In this document: positions 8,807-18,077 of the stretch, in pieces
Position numbering within the stretch: position 1 is the stretch's first letter
Layout: each line of letters starts with the position of its first letter
Source: Arenibacter sp. ARW7G5Y1
GTDB lineage: Bacteria > Bacteroidota > Bacteroidia > Flavobacteriales > Flavobacteriaceae
Assembly: GCF_003201775.1 (NCBI RefSeq)
Contig: NZ_QJJZ01000017.1
Span: 1 to 64,000 of the forward strand
Direction: 5' to 3'
DNA: 64,000 bases
Translations under genes and position numbers: made by a program
The notes under the pieces: model-generated
The model's input: only the letters and a program-made list of their open reading frames with translations
Told to the model about the DNA's origin: nothing
Database searches by the model: none

Positions 8807-9625
8807 AAAGGCATCCATCACCAAAATACAGGCCCACCAAAAAATTGGAACGGATTCTACCCAGAATGAAGAAAAAAATTGGGCCTGGTTTCTTTTGGTG
8901 ACCAACAGTAAGCCTCCCAGAACGAAAAATACCAGACCTTTACCCAACACCTCCAAATGTGTCAGGTGATCTTTCATAAAAGTCAATAGAAAAAAAACAA
9001 CCATCCCGGCGGCACCCAAAATCTTTGTTCTTGGGTACCCAAATCGTTGCGGCAAGGTTCTTAGTTCCGGGTCATCATAATCCAAATCCCTAATTTCAAA
9101 TGGCAACATTAAGACCAGTACCATTAAAAATCTTTGAGTCAACTCCACCATTATATCCCAATCCAAAGCCATCTCTGCAGCCACAGCAGGTAAAACCACC
9201 GTTGTACCCCCCCATACCAAAGCCACAATAAAAATTTTGAGTCCCCCAAAACTCCTAAGGTTTTTTGCGTTGGGCAACAACGGAACGGCATATAAACTAG
9301 TTAACACCAACAAAACGGCAATCCCTATCCAAGTTTCAAAGGACACAAACAAAGAATGATACACGGCAAAGGCCCCGGCCATAAAGCTGACTACCTGAAT
9401 ATTCTTATGATAGGTGTTGGAAACTAGAAAATACTTTTTGGCCTCTACCCCATATTTCACAAAATTGTAGCAGGCAATTGTTCCGAAAAATACAAGATAC
9501 GAGATATGGTTGTCCCTGGACAACCCAAAAAATACACAGGTGATTTCAATGAATGCAAAAACTGATAATGCTACATGTATACTGGCATCCAGGTAAAAAT
9601 GAAATAAATAGCTACGCCAGTTCAT
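8795..9625 (-). CDS. UbiA-like polytopic membrane protein, degenerate first Asp motif
   Basis: This 276-residue protein has about eight or nine hydrophobic segments. Its loop RDLDYDDPELRTLPQRFG resembles the second Asp-rich motif of UbiA prenyltransferases. The first motif, expected near residues 50-65 as N/D-x2-D-x3-D, reads YNFVKYGVEAKKYF with no Asp. It may therefore not be a normal prenyltransferase, or may bind its substrate differently. It is divergent from gcvP and converges on the anti-sigma gene with overlapping ends. The family assignment is moderately sure; the function is unknown. Confidence 0.65.
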   Translation of the reverse strand: MNWRSYLFHFYLDASIHVALSVFAFIEITCVFFGLSRDNHISYLVFFGTIACYNFVKYGVEAKKYFLVSNTYHKNIQVVSFMAGAFAVYHSLFVSFETWIGIAVLLVLTSLYAVPLLPNAKNLRSFGGLKIFIVALVWGGTTVVLPAVAAEMALDWDIMVELTQRFLMVLVLMLPFEIRDLDYDDPELRTLPQRFGYPRTKILGAAGMVVFFLLTFMKDHLTHLEVLGKGLVFFVLGGLLLVTKRNQAQFFSSFWVESVPIFWWACILVMDAFLSP

Positions 9626-9722
9626 AAATCAAAAGTAACCAAAGTGTTCATAACCTCTTATTTTAGTTAAAAACTTTGAAGGAGTTGGAGGTAAAAGCTG
9701 CAAAATAAACATAAATAATGAG

Positions 9723-9730
9723 TATTTTTG
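9723..9730 (+). promoter_or_regulatory. -7 element for gcvP
   Basis: TATTTTTG matches TAnnTTTG and ends 35 bases before the gcvP ATG. I see no glycine riboswitch-like structure in the short leader. Confidence 0.5.
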
Positions 9731-9765
9731 CTGACCTTTATTTTAGATTAAAATAGCTTGAATTT

Positions 9766-12615
9766 ATGAGGACAGACGTATTTGCCTTGCGCCATATTGG
9801 CATTAGAGAAGAAGACCTTCCACAGATGCTTAAAACAATCAATGTCAACTCAGTGGACCAGTTGATAAATGAAACCATTCCTAACGATATTCGTTTAGCA
9901 AAACCCTTGGCCTTGGAGACGCCCATGAGTGAGCACGAGTATTTGTCCCATATCCAAAATTTATCCGAGAAGAATAAAGTTTTTAAATCCTATATCGGTT
10001 TGGGGTATCATGAAAGCATAACTCCTTCAGTGATAAAAAGAAATATTTTGGAAAATGCCGGATGGTACACGGCCTATACCCCTTACCAAGCTGAAATTGC
10101 CCAGGGGCGCTTGGAGGCCTTATTGAATTTCCAGACCGTAATAGCGGAACTTACCGGAATGGAATTGGCCAATGCCTCCCTTTTGGACGAGAGTACTGCC
10201 GCCGCAGAAGCCATGACCATGCTCTTTGATGTGCGCAGTAGGGATCAAAAGAAAAATAACGTTTTAAAATTCTTCGTTTCCGAAGAGATATTACCACAAA
10301 CCTTATCACTTTTAAAGACAAGGTCAACTCCCCTAAAAATAGAACTAATTGTAGGCAACCACGAAAACTTCGAATTTCACGATGATTATTTCGGTGCCCT
10401 GCTGCAGTATCCGGGAAAACACGGCCAGGTATATGATTATGCCCCATTCGTGGCCAAAGCGGCAGCAAAAAATATAAAAGTTGCCGTTGCAGCCGATATT
10501 TTAAGTTTGGCAATATTGACCCCTCCTGGTGAATTTGGAGCCGATGTAGTGGTTGGAACCACTCAACGTTTTGGAATTCCATTAGGCTATGGAGGCCCCC
10601 ATGCCGCCTTTTTTGCAACAAAGGAAGAGTACAAAAGAAATATCCCAGGCAGAATTATCGGAGTTACCAAGGACACCGATGGCAAACCGGCGTTGAGGAT
10701 GGCGCTTCAGACAAGGGAACAGCATATAAAACGGGATAAAGCTACCTCCAACATCTGTACAGCTCAGGTACTGTTGGCAGTAATGGCTGGAATGTACGCC
10801 GTTTATCACGGTCCAAAAGGACTGAAGTACATTGCAAACAAAGTTCATTCCACAGCCGTAACCCTAGTGGATAGCCTTGAAAAACTGGGGCTGTACCAAA
10901 CCAATACTACATATTTTGACACCATTAGCATAAAGGCCAATTCCTCCAAAGTGAGACCTATAGCTGAAAAACTCGGGGTTAATTTCCTATATGTTGATGC
11001 AGATACCATATCCATTGCGTTGAACGAAGCCACTTCCATTAAGGATCTACAATTAATAGTCACTATTTTCGCGGAAGCCCTTGGGAAGCAACCCATTGCA
11101 ATCAATGGCCTCTTGCCCCATTCCCTCCTTGAGAACAAATTTGGGCGCACCTCAACGTTTTTAGAAAATAGCGTATTCAATACCTATCACTCGGAAACCG
11201 AATTGATGCGGTATATCAAAAAACTGGAACGAAAGGATTTGGCGTTGAACCACTCCATGATTTCCTTGGGATCCTGTACCATGAAATTGAACGCGGCCTC
11301 GGAAATGCTTCCGTTGAGCTTGGCGCGTTGGGGAAACATCCATCCCTTTGTTCCCGTTGAACAAGCCGAAGGGTATCAGATCATCCTTAAGGAATTGGAA
11401 AAAGACCTTAATATCATTACTGGATTTGCAGGTACTTCTTTACAGCCAAATTCTGGAGCACAAGGAGAATTTGCCGGCCTAATGGTCATAAGGGCATATC
11501 ACGAATCCAGAGGTGAAGGCCACAGAAATATCTGCTTAATACCTGCCTCGGCACACGGTACCAACCCTGCTTCTGCAGTAATGGCGGGCATGAAGGTAGT
11601 AGTTACAAAAACAGACGGGAACGGTAACATAGATGTGGCCGACCTAGCTGAAAAGGCCGAATTGCACAAGGACAATTTATCCGCCTTAATGGTAACCTAC
11701 CCATCTACCCATGGTGTATTCGAATCTTCCATAAAGGAAATTACAAAATTGATCCATGACAATGGAGGTCAAGTCTATATGGACGGTGCAAACATGAACG
11801 CACAGGTAGGATTGACCAATCCCGCCACCATTGGGGCCGATGTATGCCATTTAAACTTGCATAAAACATTTGCTATCCCACACGGTGGAGGCGGCCCTGG
11901 GGTTGGCCCCATATGCGTAGCGGAACAATTGGTGCCATTTTTACCAGGAAACCCCGTGATTAAAACGGGGGGAGACAAGGCTATTACAGCCATATCGGCA
12001 GCACCGTGGGGAAGTTCATTGGTCTGTCTAATTTCTTATGGATATATAAAAATGTTGGGGGAAAGTGGATTGACCCAATCTACCAAGACCGCAATCCTAA
12101 ATGCCAATTACATTAAGAATAAGCTCAGTGGAAAGTTCGAGGTACTTTATACAGGGGAAAAAGGAAGAGCTGCCCACGAAATGATTATAGACTGTAGGCC
12201 CTTTAAAGAAAATGGCATAGAAGTTACCGATATCGCCAAAAGATTAATGGATTATGGATTCCATGCCCCTACGGTTTCTTTCCCAGTGGCAGGAACACTT
12301 ATGATAGAGCCTACGGAGAGCGAAGGCTTGGCCGAACTGGACCGGTTCTGTGGTGCCATGCTATCTATTCGTGAAGAGATTGATGCCGCATCCGCTGAGG
12401 ACAACAACAATGCCCTGAAGAATGCACCCCATACCTTGGAAATGATTACCACTGACAAATGGGAATATCCATACTCCAGGCAACAGGCTGCCTTTCCATT
12501 GCCCTACATTTTGGAAAACAAGTTTTGGCCTAGCGTAAGACGTGTGGACGATACATATGGAGACCGTAATTTAATTTGCACCTGCGCGCCCATAGAAGCG
12601 TACGCAGAAGCCTAA
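9766..12615 (+). CDS. gcvP: Glycine dehydrogenase (decarboxylating), P protein
   Basis: GcvP is the PLP-dependent P protein of the glycine cleavage system; it decarboxylates glycine and passes the aminomethyl group to lipoylated GcvH. At 949 residues it is the full-length fused form, with both halves in one chain. The PLP lysine is K700 in HLNLHKTFAIPHGGGGPG. Further family blocks are FALRHIG at the start, GSCTMKLNA and the C-terminal DRNLICTC. It is a single gene ending in a strong terminator, so gcvH and gcvT are elsewhere. Confidence 0.98.
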   Translation: MRTDVFALRHIGIREEDLPQMLKTINVNSVDQLINETIPNDIRLAKPLALETPMSEHEYLSHIQNLSEKNKVFKSYIGLGYHESITPSVIKRNILENAGWYTAYTPYQAEIAQGRLEALLNFQTVIAELTGMELANASLLDESTAAAEAMTMLFDVRSRDQKKNNVLKFFVSEEILPQTLSLLKTRSTPLKIELIVGNHENFEFHDDYFGALLQYPGKHGQVYDYAPFVAKAAAKNIKVAVAADILSLAILTPPGEFGADVVVGTTQRFGIPLGYGGPHAAFFATKEEYKRNIPGRIIGVTKDTDGKPALRMALQTREQHIKRDKATSNICTAQVLLAVMAGMYAVYHGPKGLKYIANKVHSTAVTLVDSLEKLGLYQTNTTYFDTISIKANSSKVRPIAEKLGVNFLYVDADTISIALNEATSIKDLQLIVTIFAEALGKQPIAINGLLPHSLLENKFGRTSTFLENSVFNTYHSETELMRYIKKLERKDLALNHSMISLGSCTMKLNAASEMLPLSLARWGNIHPFVPVEQAEGYQIILKELEKDLNIITGFAGTSLQPNSGAQGEFAGLMVIRAYHESRGEGHRNICLIPASAHGTNPASAVMAGMKVVVTKTDGNGNIDVADLAEKAELHKDNLSALMVTYPSTHGVFESSIKEITKLIHDNGGQVYMDGANMNAQVGLTNPATIGADVCHLNLHKTFAIPHGGGGPGVGPICVAEQLVPFLPGNPVIKTGGDKAITAISAAPWGSSLVCLISYGYIKMLGESGLTQSTKTAILNANYIKNKLSGKFEVLYTGEKGRAAHEMIIDCRPFKENGIEVTDIAKRLMDYGFHAPTVSFPVAGTLMIEPTESEGLAELDRFCGAMLSIREEIDAASAEDNNNALKNAPHTLEMITTDKWEYPYSRQQAAFPLPYILENKFWPSVRRVDDTYGDRNLICTCAPIEAYAEA

Positions 12616-12640
12616 AAAACTCAATAAAATAGAGCCTTTT

Positions 12641-12676
12641 AAAGCCTTTCACTCAATTGCGAAAGGCTTTTTTTTT
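12641..12676 (+). terminator. Rho-independent terminator of gcvP
   Basis: A perfect ten-base stem AAAGCCTTTC / GAAAGGCTTT with a ten-base loop is followed by a run of T. It lies 26 bases after the gcvP stop. Confidence 0.9.
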
Positions 12677-12783
12677 GACATTTGCAAAAGTGGAATTATC
12701 TTGAACATCATATCAAATACCAGGGACACAAATTACCCCGGTCCAATTAGTTTATATTTATATTATTAAAATTGCACATTATT

Positions 12784-13842
12784 ATGAACATTGGCATTAC
12801 TGGCACTGGTTCTTACCTTCCAACTATCGTAACAAAGAATTCAGATTTCAAAAATCACAAATTTTTAAATGCGGACGGGACCCCTTTTAAACATCCGAAT
12901 GATGTGATCATTCAAAAATTCCAAGGGATTACCGGAATTAGCGAAAGGCGCTATGCCGAGGATAACATGAACACTTCCCAATTGGCATTTTTTGCCGCAG
13001 AAAAGGCAATTGCCGATGCAAAAATTGACAAAGAGGAATTGGACTACATAATTTTTGCCCATAATTTTGGAGATGTGACCTTTGGCCGATCACAAGGGGA
13101 TGCACTTCCCAGTTTGGCCACAAGGGTAAAACATCAACTGCAGATTAAGAATCCCAAATGTGTTGCCTATGACCTCTTATTTGGTTGTCCAGGTTGGATA
13201 GAAGGTGTAATCCAAGCAAATGCATTTATCAAAAGTGGCATTGCCAAAAAATGTCTTGTAATCGGCGCAGAAGCTTTGTCAAGGGTCGTGGACAAGCATG
13301 ATCGGGATTCCATGATCTATTCTGATGGTGCCGGGGCCACCATTGTTGAAGCCAAGGAAAATGCTGGCGAAATCCTAGCGCACAACAGCGCAACTTATGC
13401 CAATGAAGAAGCCTTTTTTCTCTTTTTTGGTGAGTCCTACTCCAAAACTTCAAAAGAAGACACACGATATATAAAGATGTATGGTAGAAAGATATATGAA
13501 TTTGCGGTAACCCATGTTCCTCAGGCTATGAAAGATAGTTTGGATAAAAGCGGGGTGCCTATCAATGAAGTAAAAAAAATATTCATTCACCAAGCCAATG
13601 AAAAAATGGATGAAGCCATAATAAAACGTTTTTACAAACTTTTCAATATGGAAATGCCAGATGGAATTATGCCCATGAGCATTGAAAAATTAGGTAATAG
13701 TTCCGTAGCTACCATACCCACCCTGTTCGATATGGTGAAAAATGGAAAAATGGAAAATCAATCGATAAAAAAGGGAGATGTTGTTATATTTGCGAGTGTT
13801 GGTGCAGGTATGAACATAAACGCCATTGTCTATAGAGTATAA
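12784..13842 (+). CDS. 3-oxoacyl-ACP synthase III family protein (KASIII-like)
   Basis: This is a thiolase-fold condensing enzyme of the FabH family, 352 residues from ATG 12784 (MNIGITGTGSYLP). An in-frame ATG at 12772 is possible but adds an atypical extension. The catalytic Cys135 is in LLFGCPGWIEG, with the His in IHQANEKMDEAI and the Asn in KLGNSSVATIP. It is longer than housekeeping FabH (about 320) and has an insert after residue 20, as in the FabH-like paralogs common in Bacteroidota. The acyl donor is unknown. A methyltransferase and a glycosyltransferase follow on the same strand. Confidence 0.9.
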   Translation: MNIGITGTGSYLPTIVTKNSDFKNHKFLNADGTPFKHPNDVIIQKFQGITGISERRYAEDNMNTSQLAFFAAEKAIADAKIDKEELDYIIFAHNFGDVTFGRSQGDALPSLATRVKHQLQIKNPKCVAYDLLFGCPGWIEGVIQANAFIKSGIAKKCLVIGAEALSRVVDKHDRDSMIYSDGAGATIVEAKENAGEILAHNSATYANEEAFFLFFGESYSKTSKEDTRYIKMYGRKIYEFAVTHVPQAMKDSLDKSGVPINEVKKIFIHQANEKMDEAIIKRFYKLFNMEMPDGIMPMSIEKLGNSSVATIPTLFDMVKNGKMENQSIKKGDVVIFASVGAGMNINAIVYRV

Positions 13843-13948
13843 TCCTTGGACTTCTTAACACTTTTTCAAATATACTTGTTTTCGTTTATAAGGTCCGCTG
13901 CCTGTTGAACCGAAATATACATGTTAAAAACAAACCAGATCACTGCCG

Positions 13949-14506
13949 ATGTACGAAAAAACCTTCCCGAACAAACGTTTTAAACATACCCTGGAATTCC
14001 TACAGAAACACATATCTACCGACCAACCCATTTTAGATCTTGGGGTAGAGAATCCCTTTTCCAGGATTATGAAAGAAAATGGTTACCAGGTAGAAAACAC
14101 AAGGGGTGAGGATTTGGACCTCGATTTTTCAGCTGCCTTGTCCACCAAGGCCGAAGTTGCCACTGCCTTTGAAATCTTTGAACATCTTTTGGCCCCATTC
14201 AATATTCTAAGCCAAATTAAAACCGATAAATTAGTGGCCAGTATCCCACTAAGATTATGGTTTTCATCGGCCTACAAGAGCAAGACCGATCCTTGGGATA
14301 GGCATTATCACGAATTTGAAGACTGGCAGTTCGATTGGTTACTGGAAAAGGCGGGGTGGGAAATTAAAGATCGGGCAAAATGGACGAACCCAGTAAAAAA
14401 AATTGGGATAAGACCATTACTCCGGAGTTTTACCCCTAGATATTATATAGTTTATGCAGAAAGAAAAAATAGCCTTGAATCCGACCCGTCAAAGATTAGA
14501 AAGTAA
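13949..14506 (+). CDS. SAM-dependent methyltransferase-like protein
   Basis: The 185-residue protein has a shortened class I methyltransferase fold. ILDLGVENPFSRIMKENGY stands in for motif I, and EVATAFEIFEHLLAPFNIL corresponds to motif IV. Motif I lacks the usual GxGxG, reading DLGVENPF, so SAM binding may be altered or lost. The C-terminal HYHEFEDWQFDWLLEKAGW resembles type 11 methyltransferases. It lies between a KASIII-like gene and a family 2 glycosyltransferase with gaps of about 110 bases, suggesting a small lipid or glycan modification cluster. The substrate is unknown. Confidence 0.7.
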   Translation: MYEKTFPNKRFKHTLEFLQKHISTDQPILDLGVENPFSRIMKENGYQVENTRGEDLDLDFSAALSTKAEVATAFEIFEHLLAPFNILSQIKTDKLVASIPLRLWFSSAYKSKTDPWDRHYHEFEDWQFDWLLEKAGWEIKDRAKWTNPVKKIGIRPLLRSFTPRYYIVYAERKNSLESDPSKIRK

Positions 14507-14626
14507 AACCTTCAAATAAATATACCCCAAACCCAAATTGGGAATACTTATTGAAATATTTATATGTTTACTAAAACAAACTTAAAGCAGACCGGTCCGA
14601 TACCCGAAGCAAATAAAATTTTATAG

Positions 14627-15481
14627 GTGAACTACTATATCATCATTCCAGCACATAACGAAGGTCAATTCTTAACGGATACCTTGAATTCTGTGGTTGC
14701 ACAAACCATGCCCCCAAAAAGAGTTGTTGTGGTAAATGATAATTCATCGGACAGCACAGAGCAAATAATAGATAATTTCACTGCCAAACATAATTTTATC
14801 TCAAAAATAAATGTAAAATCTTCTTCATCCCATTTGCCAGGTAGTAAGGTTATCAATGCCTTTAATAAAGGTTTGGAACAATTGGATGACGAATATGACT
14901 TTATTGTGAAGTTGGATGCCGATATAATTCTTCCCAATTCTTATTTCGAAAGAATAGCCAACATTTTTACAACAGACGCTAAAATTGGAATGGCAGGTGG
15001 ATTTGCATATGAACAGGACATAAACGGTGAATGGAGATTAAATCACCCTATGGACAAAGACCACGTACGTGGTGCCTTTAAAGCTTACAACAAGAGATGT
15101 TTTAATGCTATTGGCGGACTCAAAACTGCCATGGGGTGGGATACCGTGGACGAGCTACTTGCCCAGTACAACGGTTTTAACATCTATACCGATAGCAACT
15201 TGCACGTTAAACACTTACGGCCCTTGGGAAATGCTTATAACAAAAAGGCCAAACTACTACAAGGGAAGGCCATGTACAGTATGAGGTACGGTCTACTTAT
15301 TACCCTGATAGCTTCTATAAAAATGGCTTTGAAACAAAAAAAACCGAGCGCATTTGCAGACAATCTTCAAGGGTATTTTTTGGCCCGGAAAGAAAAAACA
15401 GATTTTCTGGTAAGCGCCGAGGAAGGCAAGTTTATTCGGCAGCTGCGATGGAGAAAAATAAAAGCCAAACTCTTCCAGTAA
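14627..15481 (+). CDS. Family 2 glycosyltransferase
   Basis: The 284-residue protein starts at GTG 14627 (MNYYIIIPAHNEGQFL), where the GT-A fold must begin. Visible motifs are VVVVNDNSSDST and the metal-binding DxD in VKLDADIILP, followed by GGFAYEQDINGEW. There is no membrane segment, so it is a cytoplasmic or peripheral enzyme that transfers a sugar from a nucleotide donor to an unknown acceptor. Its 3' end forms the left arm of a hairpin shared with the convergent pafA gene. Confidence 0.9.
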   Translation: MNYYIIIPAHNEGQFLTDTLNSVVAQTMPPKRVVVVNDNSSDSTEQIIDNFTAKHNFISKINVKSSSSHLPGSKVINAFNKGLEQLDDEYDFIVKLDADIILPNSYFERIANIFTTDAKIGMAGGFAYEQDINGEWRLNHPMDKDHVRGAFKAYNKRCFNAIGGLKTAMGWDTVDELLAQYNGFNIYTDSNLHVKHLRPLGNAYNKKAKLLQGKAMYSMRYGLLITLIASIKMALKQKKPSAFADNLQGYFLARKEKTDFLVSAEEGKFIRQLRWRKIKAKLFQ

Positions 15482-15499
15482 GAAAAATTTGGCTTTTAT
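15458..15499. terminator. Bidirectional terminator between the glycosyltransferase gene and pafA
   Basis: A perfect 12-base stem (ATAAAAGCCAAA / TTTGGCTTTTAT) with an 18-base loop has A/T-rich ends on both sides. Its left arm lies inside the last codons of the glycosyltransferase gene, and pafA ends 22 bases beyond it. Confidence 0.75.
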
Positions 15500-15520
15500 T
15501 GAATTTATATAAATTTACTG

Positions 15521-17224
15521 TTATTCCATTACCTCCTCAATTGGCTCTCCACTGGTTCCTGATGGTGCGTTCATTCCCATCAAGGCAGCTATTGTGGGAG
15601 CTATGTCCGGAATTTCTGTCCTATTTACCGTGCTGCCCTTCTTAATGCCTTTACCATAAAATAGCAAGGGTGCATGGGTATCATAGTTCCATGGCGATCC
15701 ATGTGTAGACCCCGTATCCCCATATTTTCCACTTCCTGGATCGAATACTATCAACACATCCCCTGAACGTTTTTGATTAAATCCGTTTTGAACTATATAA
15801 GGAACACCACTGGTATATTGATTCTGCCACATCTGATTGGCGGTAAACACCTTATGGACACCATCATATTGAATTAATTCCAAAGCCATCTCTTCCTCAA
15901 CATCTGCAATGTCCAAATCCAAACTCTTGATCACCCTATAATCCAAAAACAACTGATTATTGGAAGTCTTCTTCACAATATCCGTTGTTCCATAGGTATA
16001 TTTCAAATATTCAGTAAGTCGGTCATCCAATTTTTTTGACTCCACTACGCTAGCTGGCAGTTTCTGATCCCTTAGATAGGCCGGAACATTAATAGCCGCA
16101 TGATCTGCGGTTAGGAAAACGGTATATTCCCCTGTTCCCACTTTCTTGTCCAGGGTCTCAAAAAGACGTTTTAAATCTTGGTCCAAACGCAGGTAAGTAT
16201 CCTCTACCTCCTTCGAATTTACCCCCCATTTATGTCCCACATAATCCGTACTTGAAAAGCTAATTGCCAAAAAATCGGTATTATTGTCAGTTCCAAGCGA
16301 CTCTTTTTCCACTGCCTCCAAAGCAAAATCAGTGGTTAGGCTATTTCCATAAGGTGTACTTTTCAAGATACTATATTTGCCATTATTATCCCACAGGCTC
16401 ACCAAATCATGGGGAAAGGTAGGTGTGGCCTGACCTTCAAAGAGCCCTTCGTAACTATTGTTATCCTCACCACTTTCCAAATAGCTATTGATGTCTTTAA
16501 GGGTTGTCCATGGTTTTTTGTATTTGTCCACACTTTTTTGTGCATTAAATTCACTTACCCAATTAGGCAATTTGTCCATATAATAAGAGCTCGTAATCCA
16601 ATTACCTGCGGACCCGCCATCAAACCAATATGCGGCATTGGCAGTATGCCCTCCAGGCAGAACGGCACCTCTATCTTTAATGGCAACGGCGATTACCTTA
16701 CCACGCATTTGGGTGTGCAACCTAACTTGGTCCGTGATGGTCGTCGTCTGCATCCTATGTGGGGACATTTTTCCGGCATCGGAAGACGTCCCTACAGAGT
16801 TATAATTAGGATCCCCAGCGCAATAAACACTTTCATCCGCATATTTATCATACCAATCATTTGCAATTATACCATGTACAGATGGTGTTGTTCCGGTGTA
16901 AACCGAGGCGTGACCGGCACCAGTAACTGTTGGAGCATAATTAAAATGATTGTTTTTGCAATTAAATCCATCATTTACCAAACGCTTAAATCCTCCATCT
17001 CCAAATTGGTTCCAAAAACGGGTTAAATAATCATACCGCATTTGATCTACCACAATGCCCACTACCAATTTAGGAGTGGTTGCAATATTCCGATCAGTGA
17101 CATTCTCGGCTTTGACCATGGTTTCCACCCTGTTTTTTTTAGATTTTCTCTGGGCATTTACCTCAACTGGCTTAAATCCTATTACCAGCACTAAAAGCAA
17201 TAGGAACAGACTCTTATTTTGCAT
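15521..17224 (-). CDS. pafA: Alkaline phosphatase, PafA type
   Basis: This is a secreted phosphomonoesterase of the alkaline phosphatase superfamily. It has 567 residues with a signal peptide (LFLLLLVLVIGFKPVEVNA). Metal-site and nucleophile blocks are VGIVVDQMRYDY, NYAPTVTGAGHASVYTGTTP (nucleophile Thr in APTVTG), FSSTDYVGHKWG, LTADHAAINVP and STHGSPWNYDTHAPLLFYG. These match PafA of Chryseobacterium, which uses Thr instead of Ser. It probably supplies phosphate from organic esters in the periplasm. It is a single gene divergent from mlaE, ending at a shared terminator. Confidence 0.88.
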   Translation of the reverse strand: MQNKSLFLLLLVLVIGFKPVEVNAQRKSKKNRVETMVKAENVTDRNIATTPKLVVGIVVDQMRYDYLTRFWNQFGDGGFKRLVNDGFNCKNNHFNYAPTVTGAGHASVYTGTTPSVHGIIANDWYDKYADESVYCAGDPNYNSVGTSSDAGKMSPHRMQTTTITDQVRLHTQMRGKVIAVAIKDRGAVLPGGHTANAAYWFDGGSAGNWITSSYYMDKLPNWVSEFNAQKSVDKYKKPWTTLKDINSYLESGEDNNSYEGLFEGQATPTFPHDLVSLWDNNGKYSILKSTPYGNSLTTDFALEAVEKESLGTDNNTDFLAISFSSTDYVGHKWGVNSKEVEDTYLRLDQDLKRLFETLDKKVGTGEYTVFLTADHAAINVPAYLRDQKLPASVVESKKLDDRLTEYLKYTYGTTDIVKKTSNNQLFLDYRVIKSLDLDIADVEEEMALELIQYDGVHKVFTANQMWQNQYTSGVPYIVQNGFNQKRSGDVLIVFDPGSGKYGDTGSTHGSPWNYDTHAPLLFYGKGIKKGSTVNRTEIPDIAPTIAALMGMNAPSGTSGEPIEEVME

Positions 17225-17339
17225 TCTTTTTATTTTTAAAGCAACAAAAATATAGAAATAAAACCTTTAAATTTTAATTGGAAGTTAAATGATTCTTAAT
17301 ATTGTTATTTTTACATTCCTAAGCAGTAATTTATATTGA

Positions 17340-18077
17340 ATGAATTATATAGCATCAATCGGCAGCTATTTTATAATGATCAAGGAAGTTTTCAAAAAAC
17401 CCACCAAATGGTCCATTATGAAAACTCTAATATTAAAGGAAATAGACGAACTGGTTTATGGTTCCATGGGCATTATTATTTTCATTTCCTTTTTCATCGG
17501 AGGTGTAGTCTCCATACAGACGGCCCTGAACATCACCAACCCACTTATACCCCGAAATCTTATTGGGTTTGCTACTAGGCAATCGGTTATCCTTGAATTT
17601 GCCCCCACCTTCACCTCTATTATTATGGCCGGTAAGGTTGGATCCTATATCACATCCAGTATTGGAACAATGAGGGTAACGGAACAAATCGATGCCTTGG
17701 AGATTATGGGAGTAAATTCTTTAAACTATTTGGTTTTTCCGAAAATAATAGCAATGTTGTTCTATCCTTTTGTTATTGCCATAGCCATGTATGTGGGTAT
17801 TTTTGGAGGTTGGACAGCCGGCGTTTTTGGAGGGTTTAGCTCCAGTGCAGACTTCGTTGAAGGTTTGCAATTGGACTTTATTCCCTTCCATGTCACCTAT
17901 TCCTTTATAAAATCGATAGTTTTTGCACTAATTATTGCCACTATACCTTCTTTTCACGGGTATTATATGAAGGGAGGGGCTTTGGAAGTCGGTAAGGCGA
18001 GCACCACAGCCTTTGTTTGGACAAGTGTTGTGATCATCATTATAAATTATATTTTAACGCAATTACTTTTGGGCTAA
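17340..18077 (+). CDS. mlaE: MlaE-type lipid ABC transporter permease
   Basis: This 245-residue inner-membrane protein has five or six hydrophobic segments and the MlaE/YrbE signatures FIGGVVSIQ, FAPTFTSIIMAGKVGSYITSSIGTMRVTEQIDALEIMG and LNYLVFPK. It works with the ATPase encoded next, whose ATG overlaps this stop (TAATG), in phospholipid traffic between the membranes. The substrate-binding MCE protein (MlaD) is not in the window, so the third subunit must be encoded elsewhere. Confidence 0.95.
   Translation: MNYIASIGSYFIMIKEVFKKPTKWSIMKTLILKEIDELVYGSMGIIIFISFFIGGVVSIQTALNITNPLIPRNLIGFATRQSVILEFAPTFTSIIMAGKVGSYITSSIGTMRVTEQIDALEIMGVNSLNYLVFPKIIAMLFYPFVIAIAMYVGIFGGWTAGVFGGFSSSADFVEGLQLDFIPFHVTYSFIKSIVFALIIATIPSFHGYYMKGGALEVGKASTTAFVWTSVVIIIINYILTQLLLG

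Noticed and set aside
9626-9765. Glycine riboswitch upstream of gcvP
   Set aside because: The leader after the -7 element is only about 29 bases, too short for a glycine aptamer.
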